NCBI RefSeq assembly: GCF_018224015.1 | Contig: NZ_JAGPOT010000053.1 | Location: forward strand, 1 to 55,566 | Origin: Pseudarthrobacter albicanus | Lineage (GTDB): Bacteria; Actinomycetota; Actinomycetes; Actinomycetales; Micrococcaceae | Direction: 5' to 3' | DNA: 55,566 bases | Shown here: positions 45,851-54,398 of the stretch, one piece after another | Layout: each line of letters starts with the position of its first letter | Numbering within the stretch: the first letter of the stretch is position 1 | Notes under the pieces: generated by a model | What the model was told of the DNA's origin: nothing | What the model saw: the letters and a program-made list of their open reading frames with translations, nothing else | Databases searched by the model: none | Position numbers and translations under genes: made by a program

Positions 45851-47135
45851 GCCGCGCCCCGGCCCGGTCCACTCCCCGGTCCAGCGGGTGGGCGAGCTCG
45901 TCGTCGCGCATCCGGGCGACCACCATGGCCGCCACGGCCAGGACCGGGCAGACGCCTCCGGCCGCCAGGAAAATGAGCCACAGCGGCACGACTTCGGCGG
46001 CGGGGCCGGCCAGGGCCATCGAGACCGGCATGAGGGCCAGGGACACGAAGAAATCCAGGCTGGACACCCGTCCCAGCAGCTGCGGCGGCACGCGGCGCTG
46101 CAGCAGCGTCCCCCAGATGACCATGCCCACGCCTTCGGTGGCGCCGAAAATGAGCAGGGCGAGGGCCAGCAACCAGAAACTGTCCATGATTCCCACGGCG
46201 GCGATCGGCAGGCTGCCCGCTCCCCAGCAAGCCATCATGACCGTGAGGTAGCGGCGCGGCAGCGGGAACCAGGCGGTGGCCAGCGAGGCGGCGGCGCCTC
46301 CCACGCCCATGACCGCCAGCACGAAGCCGAACATGCGCGAATCGCCGCCGAGCTGGTCCCGGACCACGAAGGGGAGCAGGACTTCGATGGGGCCGATGAG
46401 GAACAGCACGGAGATGCAGGCCCAGAGCAGGGTCCACATGAGCCAGGGCGTCCGGACCGTGTAGCCCACCCCCTCGCGGAGGTCCTGGAGCAGCGAGGTC
46501 CTGGCGCGGTCCACGCCGGGCCCGGGGTCCTGCTGCGCCCGTCCGAGGTCGCGGCCGAGGAAGTTCAGGATTCCGAAGGCCAGCAGATGGCAGGCCGCCA
46601 CCCCGGTCACCGCATGGGAGGGGGACAGCGCCGCCACCAGGAGGCCCGCAACCGCCGGGCCGGCCGCCTGCTGCAGGACCGGCCGGATGGTCCCCTCCAT
46701 GCCGTTGGCTGCCAGCAGGTCCTCCGGCGGCAGGATCCGGGGCAGGATTGCGGAGTAGGCCGGGAAGAAGAACGCCGCCCCGACGCCCAGCACGAAGGTT
46801 CCGAGTGCCAGGTGCCAAAGCTGCAGCAAGCCGAGCAGGGCCAGCCCGCTGATGCTTGCAATGACTGCCAGGTTGGCGCCCTCAACCCCGATGATCAGGA
46901 GCCGCTGCGGAAACCGGTCCGCCGCGATGCCGCCCGCGAGCACAAAGGCCACCAGCCCCGCGCTGCCGGCCGTCGCCACCAGGGAAAGCTCCAGCGGGCC
47001 GCCGCCGAGGTGGATCACCTCATAGACCATCGCCACGGCCCACATTCCGGAGCCGAAGATGGAGATCGCCAGCGCCAGAATCAGCACCCGGTATTCCCGG
47101 TGCGCGAACGGTCGCAGGGCCCTCAGCGCGCGCAT
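45843..47135 (-). CDS. MFS exporter (DHA3/EntS-like)
   Basis: A 430-residue, 12-helix major facilitator of the DHA3 branch (macrolide/siderophore exporters). FAHREYRVLILALAISIFGSGMW opens helix 1; GGIAADRFPQRLLIIG is the loop 2-3 signature; PRILPPEDLLAANGMEG is the typical DHA3 element after helix 4. No linked biosynthetic genes are present, so the substrate is unknown. The gene ends within the hairpin shared with the phosphorylase gene. Confidence 0.88.
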   Translation of the reverse strand: MRALRALRPFAHREYRVLILALAISIFGSGMWAVAMVYEVIHLGGGPLELSLVATAGSAGLVAFVLAGGIAADRFPQRLLIIGVEGANLAVIASISGLALLGLLQLWHLALGTFVLGVGAAFFFPAYSAILPRILPPEDLLAANGMEGTIRPVLQQAAGPAVAGLLVAALSPSHAVTGVAACHLLAFGILNFLGRDLGRAQQDPGPGVDRARTSLLQDLREGVGYTVRTPWLMWTLLWACISVLFLIGPIEVLLPFVVRDQLGGDSRMFGFVLAVMGVGGAAASLATAWFPLPRRYLTVMMACWGAGSLPIAAVGIMDSFWLLALALLIFGATEGVGMVIWGTLLQRRVPPQLLGRVSSLDFFVSLALMPVSMALAGPAAEVVPLWLIFLAAGGVCPVLAVAAMVVARMRDDELAHPLDRGVDRAGARRG

Positions 47136-47328
47136 GGATCCAGTCTAGGCGCGTCCTTTGGCTCGCCCCACCCCGGGCAGGTCCGACGTCGAACCCGGGC
47201 CGGCACCGCCGCCGCTACCCGGCGGTAGCCCACGGGTGTGGTGGCTTAGTGTTAAGGGTGAGTGACAGTCAAGAGCTGTCCGGGCCAGGTGCCGCGACCC
47301 GCTGTTCCCGTTCCCAGGAGAGGTGAAG

Positions 47329-48189
47329 ATGGCCATGCGAAAGAACCCCGCGCTGAAGATCGCCCAGAAGACGGCCCAGAAAGCGGTCTTCGACGCGCAA
47401 GGAAATCCGAAACCAGGCGTCCACAACATGATCCTCCGGGCCATCGAAATCCAGCGGCCGCTGGTGCTCGCCAACATCCGCCGGCTGCAGCGCCGGTATC
47501 CCCGGGCCACAGCCGCCCAGTTGGCCGACAGGCTCGAACGCGACTACCTGGCCGCCGTCACCGGCGGCGGCGCGCTGGTCGGGGGATCCGCGGTCATCCC
47601 GGGTGTCGGCACCGTCGCTGCCCTGGGCCTCTCCGCCCTGGCTACCGTGGCGTTCCTGGAGGCCACGGCCCTCTACGCCACCTCCCTGGCCGAACTTCAC
47701 GGCGTGCGCCTGGTCGATCCGGAAAAGGCCAGCACCCTGGTGATGGCCATCATGCTGGGCGAGGAAGGCACCGCCCTGCTGGGCAGCCTCAGCGGCCAGG
47801 CTGCGGGCAGGGGCAAGGGCCTCCCGGATGCCTGGGGCTCCGCGTTCGCCCGCAAGACATCCGTCCCGGGGTTCGGCTCCGTGCGGGACCACCTCCAGAA
47901 GGCCTTCCTCCGCAGCCTGCTGCGGCGGCAGGGCACGGCGCTCCTGGGGCGGGCGCTGCCCTTCGGCGTCGGCGCCGTGGTGGGCGGGGTCGGCAACCGC
48001 GTCATGGGGCGCGCCGTCGTCGCCAACGCCAAGGAGGCTTTCGGCCCCATGCCGGACACCATTCCCGGCGAACTCGTCGCCGGCGCAGGTCCCGGGACCG
48101 GCCCCGGTCCCGGCGCAGGTCCAGCCCCTGCCGATCCCGGCGATCATTCCGCCGGACCGCAGTCTCCCGACACCCCTACGAAAGGCTGA
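47329..48189 (+). CDS. Unknown protein with glycine-rich hydrophobic centre
   Basis: A 286-residue protein. A basic N-terminal half (residues 1-80) precedes a Gly/Ala/Val-rich membrane-like stretch (GGGALVGGSAVIPGVGTVAALGLSALATVAFLEATALYATSLAEL), a middle helical part and a second Gly-rich hydrophobic run (LPFGVGAVVGGVGNRVMGRAVV). The end is a disordered Gly/Pro repeat (GTGPGPGAGP). Similar proteins of unknown function are common in actinobacteria; the two GxxxG-rich segments suggest membrane insertion. AGGAGAGG supports the ATG. It is four bases upstream of pxpA and probably co-translated with it. Confidence 0.8.
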   Translation: MAMRKNPALKIAQKTAQKAVFDAQGNPKPGVHNMILRAIEIQRPLVLANIRRLQRRYPRATAAQLADRLERDYLAAVTGGGALVGGSAVIPGVGTVAALGLSALATVAFLEATALYATSLAELHGVRLVDPEKASTLVMAIMLGEEGTALLGSLSGQAAGRGKGLPDAWGSAFARKTSVPGFGSVRDHLQKAFLRSLLRRQGTALLGRALPFGVGAVVGGVGNRVMGRAVVANAKEAFGPMPDTIPGELVAGAGPGTGPGPGAGPAPADPGDHSAGPQSPDTPTKG

Positions 48190-48193
48190 TTCA

Positions 48194-48943
48194 TTGGATC
48201 TGAACGCTGACCTGGGGGAGTCCTTCGGCACCTGGACCATGGGGGACGACGCCGCCATGTTCCCGCTGGTCACGAGCGCCAGCGTGGCCTGCGGTCTGCA
48301 CGCCGGAGACCCCGTGACCATGCTGGACACCTGCCGTGCCGCCTATGAACTCGACGTCCGGGTGGGTGCGCATCTGGGCTACCCGGACCTGGCTGGCTTC
48401 GGCCTCCGTTCCCTGGACATGACCTTCGACGATCTTTTCGGCGCGGTGCTGTACCAGCTCGGCGCGCTGGACGGCGTGGCCCACGCGGTGGGCGCCTCGG
48501 TGGACTACGTCAAGATGCACGGGGCGCTCTACGATCGCACGGTGCGCGACGCCGAGCACGCCGCCGCCGTCATCTCCGCCATCCAGGCCTACGACCCAGG
48601 ACTGCCGGTCCTCGGTTTTCCCGGCTCCGCCCTGCTGGAAACCGCACGGGAGGCGGGGCACCCCGTGTTCGGGGAGGCCTACCCGGGCCGGGCCTACCAG
48701 CCTGACGGCACCCTGGTGTCGCGTCCGCAGGAAGGAGCCCTGCTGCAGGACGCCGGCGAGATCGCCGGGCGGGCGGTCCGGCTCGCCACGAAGGGCGAAG
48801 TCGAGGCGGTCGACGGCACCGTGATCCGCGTCAGGCCGGATTCGCTGTGCCTGCAGGCGGACACCCCCGGATCCGCGGCCGTAGCCGCCGTCGTGCGCAA
48901 GTCACTCGCGGACGCCGGGGTGGAACTGGAGCCCTTCGCCTGA
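48194..48943 (+). CDS. pxpA: 5-oxoprolinase subunit A (LamB/YcsF)
   Basis: A 249-residue member of the LamB/YcsF family, in which PxpA with PxpB and PxpC hydrolyses 5-oxoproline to glutamate using ATP. The hallmark start LDLNADLGESFGTWTMGDD is at residue 1, with SVACGLHAGDP, VGAHLGYPDLAGFG and KMHGALYD following. The TTG start is forced by the conserved N-terminus. No pxpB or pxpC is seen in this window, which is unusual because the three normally form an operon; they may be elsewhere. Confidence 0.93.
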   Translation: MDLNADLGESFGTWTMGDDAAMFPLVTSASVACGLHAGDPVTMLDTCRAAYELDVRVGAHLGYPDLAGFGLRSLDMTFDDLFGAVLYQLGALDGVAHAVGASVDYVKMHGALYDRTVRDAEHAAAVISAIQAYDPGLPVLGFPGSALLETAREAGHPVFGEAYPGRAYQPDGTLVSRPQEGALLQDAGEIAGRAVRLATKGEVEAVDGTVIRVRPDSLCLQADTPGSAAVAAVVRKSLADAGVELEPFA

Positions 48944-48981
48944 CCGGCGGCGGCCGGGCAGCCGAACCCCGTCAGCCTGAA

Positions 48982-49045
48982 GCGCGAACGGACAGATCCG
49001 GCCCGCAAAACGCGGCCGGAGGGGGCCTCAAGTGTCCGTTCGCGC
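48982..49045. terminator. Nested palindrome between pxpA and DUF445
   Basis: Outer arms GCGCGAACGGACA (48982-48994) and its complement (49033-49045); inner arms TCCGGCC (48997-49003) and GGCCGGA (49014-49020). It lies between convergent genes and can fold on either strand, so a bidirectional terminator or palindromic repeat is likely. Confidence 0.65.
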
Positions 49046-49056
49046 CTGGCAGGTGG

Positions 49057-50412
49057 TCAGCCGAACACCAGGTGTGCCAGCGTGAAGATGGCCAGCCCGG
49101 CCAGGGCTCCCACCACGGTGCCGTTGATCCGGATGAACTGCAGGTCCTTGCCGATCTGGAGTTCGATCTTCCGCGACGTCTCCTCCGCGTCCCAGCGGGC
49201 CACCGTCTCGGTGATCACGCCGGCGATGTCCGAGCGGTAGGTCTTCACGAGGTAGCCGGCGGCGTCGCCGATCCAGGTGTTCACCTTGCCGGCCAGCTCG
49301 GGATCGACCACCAGGCGGGTGCCGAAGTCGTGCACGGCCGCCTTGAACTTGACGGTCAGTTCGCTGTGGGGATCGTCGACGGCGCCCAGCAGCGCCGCCT
49401 TGATGGTGCCCCACGTGCGGGACGCCAGTTCGCGGACCTCCGGGTCGCCGAGGACCTGCGCCTTGATGCCTTCGGCCCGGGCGATCATCACGGGATCGTG
49501 CTGGAGGTCCTGCGCCAGTTCCTTGAGGTACTTGTCGATGGACTGGCGGACCTGGTGCTGCGGATCGGACTGCACGGCCTTGGTGAACTTCAGGACCTCA
49601 ACGTAGACCCGGTCACCCACCAGGCCGTCCACGAACTGCGGAACCCACTGCGGGGAGCGGTCCGAGACCAGCCTGCTGACCGTCTCATGGTTGTCCCGCA
49701 CCCAGTCCACCGACCGGTCCACGAGCAGGTCCACGAGCGCGTGGTGGTGGCCGTCGGCGAAGATCCGCTCGGCCAGCCGGCCCACCGGAGGCCCCCACGG
49801 CGGAGCCAGCAGATGCTTGCGGACCATGCCCTCGATCACGGACTGGACGTCGTCGTCGTTCAGGACCTTGAACGCGCCGCGGATGACGGCGGCGCCCTCC
49901 CTGGCGACGCGCTCCGGGCCGCCGGGCCCGGACAGCCAGGCGCCTGCCTTCCGGGCGATGTCGACGCTGGCCAGTTTCTGCTGGACCACCTGCTCGGAGA
50001 GGAAGTTGGTCTCCACGAACTCGCCCAGCGAAGCGCCGATCTGGTCCTTGCGGTGCGGGATGATGGCGGTATGCGGGATCTTGATGCCCATCGGGTGCTT
50101 GAACAGGGCCGTGACGGCGAACCAGTCGGCCAGGGCGCCCACCATGCCGCCCTCGGCCGCGGCCCGGACGTACTCGAGCCATGGATACTGCTTCTGCAAC
50201 GCGAAGGCGAGAACGAAGATGGCGGCCATCACGACCAGCAGCGAAACCGCCAGCAGCTTCATTTTCCGCAGTGCCGCAGCTTTTTCGGCGTCGCTCGACG
50301 CGGGGGAGCGGCGGGCCGGGGCGCCGGGCTGAACGCCGGACTGGGCGCCGGGCGCACCTGCAGTGCCGCTGGCGCCTTCCGGGCGGGTACTTGGCTCAGT
50401 GTTCACCTGCAT
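49057..50412 (-). CDS. DUF445 family membrane-anchored protein
   Basis: A 451-residue protein. After a disordered Pro/Ala-rich N-terminus (1-48) come a helix (KLLAVSLLVVMAAIFVLAFAL), the family block EGGMVGALADWFAVTALFKHPMGIKIPHTAIIPHRKDQIG, a long helical soluble part (about 120-420) and a C-terminal helix (VVGALAGLAIFTLAHLVFG). This two-anchor layout with a long coiled centre is typical for DUF445. Function unknown in the family; proposed envelope roles are unproven. Confidence 0.9.
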   Translation of the reverse strand: MQVNTEPSTRPEGASGTAGAPGAQSGVQPGAPARRSPASSDAEKAAALRKMKLLAVSLLVVMAAIFVLAFALQKQYPWLEYVRAAAEGGMVGALADWFAVTALFKHPMGIKIPHTAIIPHRKDQIGASLGEFVETNFLSEQVVQQKLASVDIARKAGAWLSGPGGPERVAREGAAVIRGAFKVLNDDDVQSVIEGMVRKHLLAPPWGPPVGRLAERIFADGHHHALVDLLVDRSVDWVRDNHETVSRLVSDRSPQWVPQFVDGLVGDRVYVEVLKFTKAVQSDPQHQVRQSIDKYLKELAQDLQHDPVMIARAEGIKAQVLGDPEVRELASRTWGTIKAALLGAVDDPHSELTVKFKAAVHDFGTRLVVDPELAGKVNTWIGDAAGYLVKTYRSDIAGVITETVARWDAEETSRKIELQIGKDLQFIRINGTVVGALAGLAIFTLAHLVFG

Positions 50413-50462
50413 GTGCCCAGCCTAGTCCCGCGGGCGCAATGCCAGTCCGCTACCGTGTCAGG

Positions 50463-51362
50463 ATGACGATTGACATGTCCCTCCCCGCCCGTCCGCTGGT
50501 TTACGCCCATCGGGGCTCCAGCGGGGTCTTCGCCGAGCACACCCGCGCCGCCTACCTGCAGGCGATCGCCGACGGCGCCGACGGCGTCGAGTGCGATATC
50601 CGCCTCACCCGGGACCAGCACGCCGTGCTGCTGCACGATGCCACCCTGGACCGCACCTCGGACGGCACCGGGCCCGTGGCGGAGAGGACCCTCGAGGAGC
50701 TCCGGCTGCTGGACTTCTCCTCGTGGAAGGGGGCGAGGATCCCGGACGCGTACGGCGCCAGGTCCGGGCAGCTGCTGACGCTGCCCGAGCTGCTGGACCT
50801 CCTGCGCCTGGCCGGCCGTGAGATCGGCCTGGCGATCGAACTCAAGCACCCCAGCCCCTTCCAGCTCAAGCTTGAAGACCGGGTCCTCGAGGTCCTGGCG
50901 GCCGAGGGCTGGAATCCCGCCACGTCGATGCTGGACAACATCCGGGTGTCCTTCATGAGCTTCAGCCCGGACGCCGTGCAGCACCTGCTCCGGTCGGTTC
51001 CCGCGGAGGCCGTCTGCCAGCTCGTGGACGACGTCACCGTGGCGGAAATCCGTGAGGAACTCGGCCTCGGGGCCCTCACGGGTGGGGCGCTGGCAAACGT
51101 CATGAAGGCGGCACAGACGGAGGCGGAACGGATCCTGGACGACTGCGAGGTAGGCCTGGCCGGACCCGGCATCGATTACGTCCGCCAGCATGCGCGTGCG
51201 GTCCAGCGCTGGCTCGAGTCCGGCCGGCGCTTCCGGGTGTGGACCGTGGACTCGGTAAACGACGTGGCCCTGTGCCAGGGCCTGGGTATCCAGGAGATCA
51301 CCACGAACCGGCCGGCCGAGGTCCTCGCCCAGCTCACGGCAGGCAGCCAGCCGGTCAGCTGA
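50463..51362 (+). CDS. Glycerophosphodiester phosphodiesterase
   Basis: A 299-residue GDPD-family TIM barrel that releases glycerol 3-phosphate from glycerophosphodiesters. The catalytic residues stand in YAHRGSSG.FAEHT, GVECDIRLTRDQHAVLLHD and the His of LLHDATLDRTSDG; the barrel ends with FRVWTVDSVNDV and ITTNRPAEV. There is no signal peptide, so it is cytoplasmic. The ATG has only a short AGG before it. It is transcribed away from DUF445, with about 50 bp between the start codons. Confidence 0.92.
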   Translation: MTIDMSLPARPLVYAHRGSSGVFAEHTRAAYLQAIADGADGVECDIRLTRDQHAVLLHDATLDRTSDGTGPVAERTLEELRLLDFSSWKGARIPDAYGARSGQLLTLPELLDLLRLAGREIGLAIELKHPSPFQLKLEDRVLEVLAAEGWNPATSMLDNIRVSFMSFSPDAVQHLLRSVPAEAVCQLVDDVTVAEIREELGLGALTGGALANVMKAAQTEAERILDDCEVGLAGPGIDYVRQHARAVQRWLESGRRFRVWTVDSVNDVALCQGLGIQEITTNRPAEVLAQLTAGSQPVS

Positions 51363-51415
51363 GGGGCCGGCTGCCGCCGGTGCGCAGTTGGCCGCGGACC
51401 CGCCGCGGATCCGCG

Positions 51416-51493
51416 GCGGGTATGGGCAGATCAGGGCGGATGGGCGCCGTCGATCCGCCCTGATCTGCCCACAGGCCAACCCCGGCGGCGGTG
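51416..51493 (-). repeat. Dispersed palindromic repeat, copy 2
   Basis: Inverted near-copy of the unit at 45776-45850. The core arms GGGCAGATCAGGGCGGAT (51424-51441) and complement (51453-51470) form a hairpin downstream of the GDPD gene. Differences from copy 1 are a few single bases and small indels in the loop and at the outer end. Confidence 0.8.
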
Positions 51494-51589
51494 AGCGCAG
51501 CGGCGGTGAGCCCGCAGGCCAACCCGCTCAGACGCTAACGCGAACGACTGGGATTACGGCCTTCCCGGCGGCTGTGATTGAGTGGTTCC

Positions 51590-52051
51590 ATGCCATTTAG
51601 CAGGTCCAGCCGGGCCACCCAGACTCTCTCCGCGGCTGCCCTGAGCGCGCTGCTGCTGGCCAGCGCCGGGAAGCACTTCCGGGATCCCGGGTTTTATGAC
51701 CAGGTGGTTCCGGACATTCTCTGCCGCGATGATTCCGGCGGCAGGGCAAACGGACCCCTCGCCGTGCTGTCCCGCGAGGAATGGGTGGCGGTAAGCGGGC
51801 TGCTGGAAGCGGGCGCCGCCGTCGGGCTCCTGATCCCGGCCACGCGCCGGGCCGCCGCGGGTTGCGTCGCCGTCATGTTTACCCTCTTCCTCGCCGGGCA
51901 CGCCGACGCCCTGCGCAAGGCCTATGGCCCGGACGGATCCCCCCGCCGGCGCACGGTGCACACCCTGCGCCTGCCGCTGCAGGCCCCGCTCATCGCGTGG
52001 GCCTGGAGCCTGCGGGCTCCCGGAAAGGCCGCCGCGGGGATCCCGGCATGA
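51590..52051 (+). CDS. Small DoxX-like membrane protein
   Basis: A 153-residue protein with about four hydrophobic helices (LSAAALSALLLASAGKHF, VSGLLEAGAAVGLLIPATR, AAAGCVAVMFTLFLAGHADAL, LQAPLIAWAWSL). The pattern of a helix, a loop with FYDQVVPD, and E within a membrane helix is like DoxX/SURF4-type proteins. It lies ten bases before azlC and may be co-transcribed. Function unknown. Confidence 0.72.
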   Translation: MPFSRSSRATQTLSAAALSALLLASAGKHFRDPGFYDQVVPDILCRDDSGGRANGPLAVLSREEWVAVSGLLEAGAAVGLLIPATRRAAAGCVAVMFTLFLAGHADALRKAYGPDGSPRRRTVHTLRLPLQAPLIAWAWSLRAPGKAAAGIPA

Positions 52052-52061
52052 GGCCGCAGCC

Positions 52062-52862
52062 GTGAAACTCCTGCAGTCCCCGGCCGTGCGGGTCGGGCTG
52101 TCGATCAGCATCGCCACCGGCCTCTACGGCGTATCCTTCGGTGCCCTGTCCGTCACCTCCGGGCTGGACTTCTGGCAGACCATGGCCTTGAGCCTGCTGC
52201 TGTTCAGCGGCGGTTCGCAGTTCGCGTTCATCGGGGTGGTGGCCGGGGGCGGTTCCGGCGTCGCCGCCATGGGGGCGGCCACGCTGCTGGGCATGCGCAA
52301 CGGGATCTACGGCATGCAGGTCAACGCCCTGCTGCGGCCACGCGGCTGGTTGAGGTTCGCCGCCGCGCAGGTGACCATCGACGAGTCCACCGCCACCAGC
52401 ACCGGGCAGACGGACCCGGGCGAGCAGAAGCGCGGCTTCTGGACCGCAGGGATCGGCATCTTCGTGCTGTGGAACGTCTTCACCGCGGTGGGCGCCCTGG
52501 CGGGCGGTGCGCTGGGCGATCCCAAGCAATGGGGGCTCGACGGCGCCGCGGTGGCGGCCTTCCTTGGGCTGCTGTGGCCGAGGCTCAAAGGCCGCGAACC
52601 CATGGCGATCGCCGTCGTGTGCGCACTGGCCACCGTGCTGGCCGTGCCGTTCGTGCCCGCCGGCGTGCCCATCCTGGTGGCGGCAGTGGTGGCGGCCCTG
52701 ATCGGCTGGTTCAGCCACGGCCGCAGCGACGAAGGCCTGGAACCGGATGTGGAACCCTACGCCGGGAACCCCTCCGGTCATCACCCGGGCCATCACTCCG
52801 GCCCTGATTCCAATCGTCCCTCGGATCGTCCCCCGGATCGTCCCCCGGGGGGTGCCGAATGA
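52062..52862 (+). CDS. azlC: Branched-chain amino acid exporter subunit AzlC
   Basis: A 266-residue membrane protein, the large subunit of the LIV-E exporter of branched-chain amino acids (and analogues). Blocks are GLYGVSFGALSVTSGL, LLLFSGGSQFAFIGVV and MGAATLLGMRNGIYGMQVN. GTG is the only possible start in the right frame. It overlaps azlD by ATGA. The C-terminus carries an unusual low-complexity His/Pro/Asp tail (HHPGHHSGPDSNRPSDRPPD) with a repeated RPPD unit, absent from most homologues. Confidence 0.92.
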   Translation: MKLLQSPAVRVGLSISIATGLYGVSFGALSVTSGLDFWQTMALSLLLFSGGSQFAFIGVVAGGGSGVAAMGAATLLGMRNGIYGMQVNALLRPRGWLRFAAAQVTIDESTATSTGQTDPGEQKRGFWTAGIGIFVLWNVFTAVGALAGGALGDPKQWGLDGAAVAAFLGLLWPRLKGREPMAIAVVCALATVLAVPFVPAGVPILVAAVVAALIGWFSHGRSDEGLEPDVEPYAGNPSGHHPGHHSGPDSNRPSDRPPDRPPGGAE

Positions 52863-53170
52863 ACCTGTGGATGTGGCTGCTGCTCGCCTGCCTGCTGGCC
52901 TACGCCTGGAAACTGCTGGGCTACCTGGTACCGGCCAGCCTGCTCCGCGACCCCCGGATGTCCAGGATCGCGGGAACCATGACCATCGGGCTGCTGGCGT
53001 CGCTGACGATCGTCAACACTGCCGCCTCGGGCCAATCGTTGACGCTGGACGCGCGGCTGGGAGCACTGGCCGCGGCCGGCGTCGCCCTGTGGTTCCGTGC
53101 GCCGTTCCTCGTGGTGGTCCTCGCCGGCGCCGGCGCTGCCGCCGGGCTGCGGCTGCTGGGCTGGGACTGA
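52859..53170 (+). CDS. azlD: Exporter small subunit AzlD
   Basis: A 103-residue four-helix partner of AzlC (MWLLLACLLAYAWKLLGYLVP start; TIGLLASLTIVNTAAS; WFRAPFLVVVLAGAGAAAGLRLLGW end). Size, order and the four-base overlap with azlC are standard for the pair. It is convergent with a TetR gene 18 bases away. Confidence 0.92.
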   Translation: MNLWMWLLLACLLAYAWKLLGYLVPASLLRDPRMSRIAGTMTIGLLASLTIVNTAASGQSLTLDARLGALAAAGVALWFRAPFLVVVLAGAGAAAGLRLLGWD

Positions 53171-53188
53171 GCCTGGAGGGAGCCGGCG

Positions 53189-53821
53189 CTAGCCGAGCAC
53201 TGCGCCGAACGAGGTGCCGGGCAGCGGCGCCTGCAGCGGCAACGGCCGGTGGGGCCGTTCCGTGCGGATGGCGTCCTCGACGAGGGCGACGGGTCGCCGC
53301 CAGGCATCCGAACCGGCCTCCATCGTGTCCACGACGCCGATCAGCATGGCCAGTAGCCGGATCAGGTCCGTCATCGAAATGTCACCGCGGAGGGATCCCT
53401 GGCCCTGGCCGCGGCCCAGCAGTACAGCCACGGATTCGATCAGGCCGCCGGTGATGCCGGTCAGCAGCCCCCGCCGGCCTGCCACGGCGTCCAGCAGGTT
53501 GGCCTCCTCACTGGCCACCCCCATCACGGCATCGATCACGCGGAAGAGTCCCTCGGCTGCATCCGGGCCGGCGAGAGCCTCATCGATGACGGGATCCACC
53601 AGGCGCCGGAGCTGCCGGTTCAACGCCGCAAGTACCAGCTCTTCCTTGTCCGCGAAGTTCCTGAAAAGGGTCGCCGGGCCCACCCCCGCCGTGACGGCGA
53701 TGGTCTGTAGCGGCACCTCCGGTCCGTACTCGCGGAAGCATTGGCGGGCAGCGGTGATGATCTTGTCCACGTTCCGCGCAGCATCGGCGCGGAGCGGCCT
53801 GCGGTCTAGTGCGCGGTCCAT
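53189..53821 (-). CDS. TetR-family regulator
   Basis: A 210-residue repressor. The N-terminal helix-turn-helix (residues about 12-60; KIITAARQCFREYGPEVPLQTIAVTAGVGPATLFRNFADKEEL) is typical, followed by an all-helical ligand domain. The start at MDRALDRR is used because the family begins here; the ribosome binding site is weak. Its target is not evident; the azl genes or the divergent gene to the right are candidates. Confidence 0.88.
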   Translation of the reverse strand: MDRALDRRPLRADAARNVDKIITAARQCFREYGPEVPLQTIAVTAGVGPATLFRNFADKEELVLAALNRQLRRLVDPVIDEALAGPDAAEGLFRVIDAVMGVASEEANLLDAVAGRRGLLTGITGGLIESVAVLLGRGQGQGSLRGDISMTDLIRLLAMLIGVVDTMEAGSDAWRRPVALVEDAIRTERPHRPLPLQAPLPGTSFGAVLG

Positions 53822-53991
53822 TTGCCTAGCGTAGCAACGGGACCTGCGGCCCACCTTGTCATTCAGCCGTCGAGCTCCGGATGACGGTCTCCGCCGCCGC
53901 AGCCGGGTGTTTGCCTCCCGCGCTATCCGCATCCCGCGCCGACACCCCGCCGGAACGGAACAGTACTGCCCGCACATGAAAGACTGGAGCC

Positions 53992-54348
53992 ATGTTGCTT
54001 GCATTCTCTGTCGCACCCTCGGGACGGCCCCCGGCCGCAGGACCTGATTCCGGCCACGGCCCGGCGGACGACGCCTCCGTCCACGATGCCGTCGCCGAGG
54101 CAGTGCGGATCGTCCGCGAATCCGGGCTGCCCAACCACACGGATTCCATGTTCACCACGATCGAGGGCGACTGGGACGAGGTGTTCGCGGTGGTCAGGCA
54201 GGCCACGGAGGCCGTGGGACGCTACGGCAGCCGGGTCTCGCTGGTGATCAAGGCGGACATCCGTCCCGGCTACTCCGGGGAACTCACCGGCAAGCTGGAC
54301 CGGCTGGAGCAGGCCATCGGCGGATCCCCGGATCCGGACCTGGGCTAA
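53992..54348 (+). CDS. Thiamine-binding protein (MTH1187/YkoF-like)
   Basis: A 118-residue member of the MTH1187/DUF77 family, small ferredoxin-like-fold proteins that bind thiamine or its pyrimidine moiety. Family features are MLLAFSVAPSG at the start, VRESGLPNHTDSMFTTIEGDWDEVFAVV and the C-terminal SLVIKADIRPG. GGAG precedes the ATG. There are no thiamine transport or salvage genes beside it. Confidence 0.85.
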   Translation: MLLAFSVAPSGRPPAAGPDSGHGPADDASVHDAVAEAVRIVRESGLPNHTDSMFTTIEGDWDEVFAVVRQATEAVGRYGSRVSLVIKADIRPGYSGELTGKLDRLEQAIGGSPDPDLG

Positions 54349-54398
54349 GCCTCCCCCGGAAGCTACCGCCAGGCCCGGGCAACTGCGAGACTGGGGGC

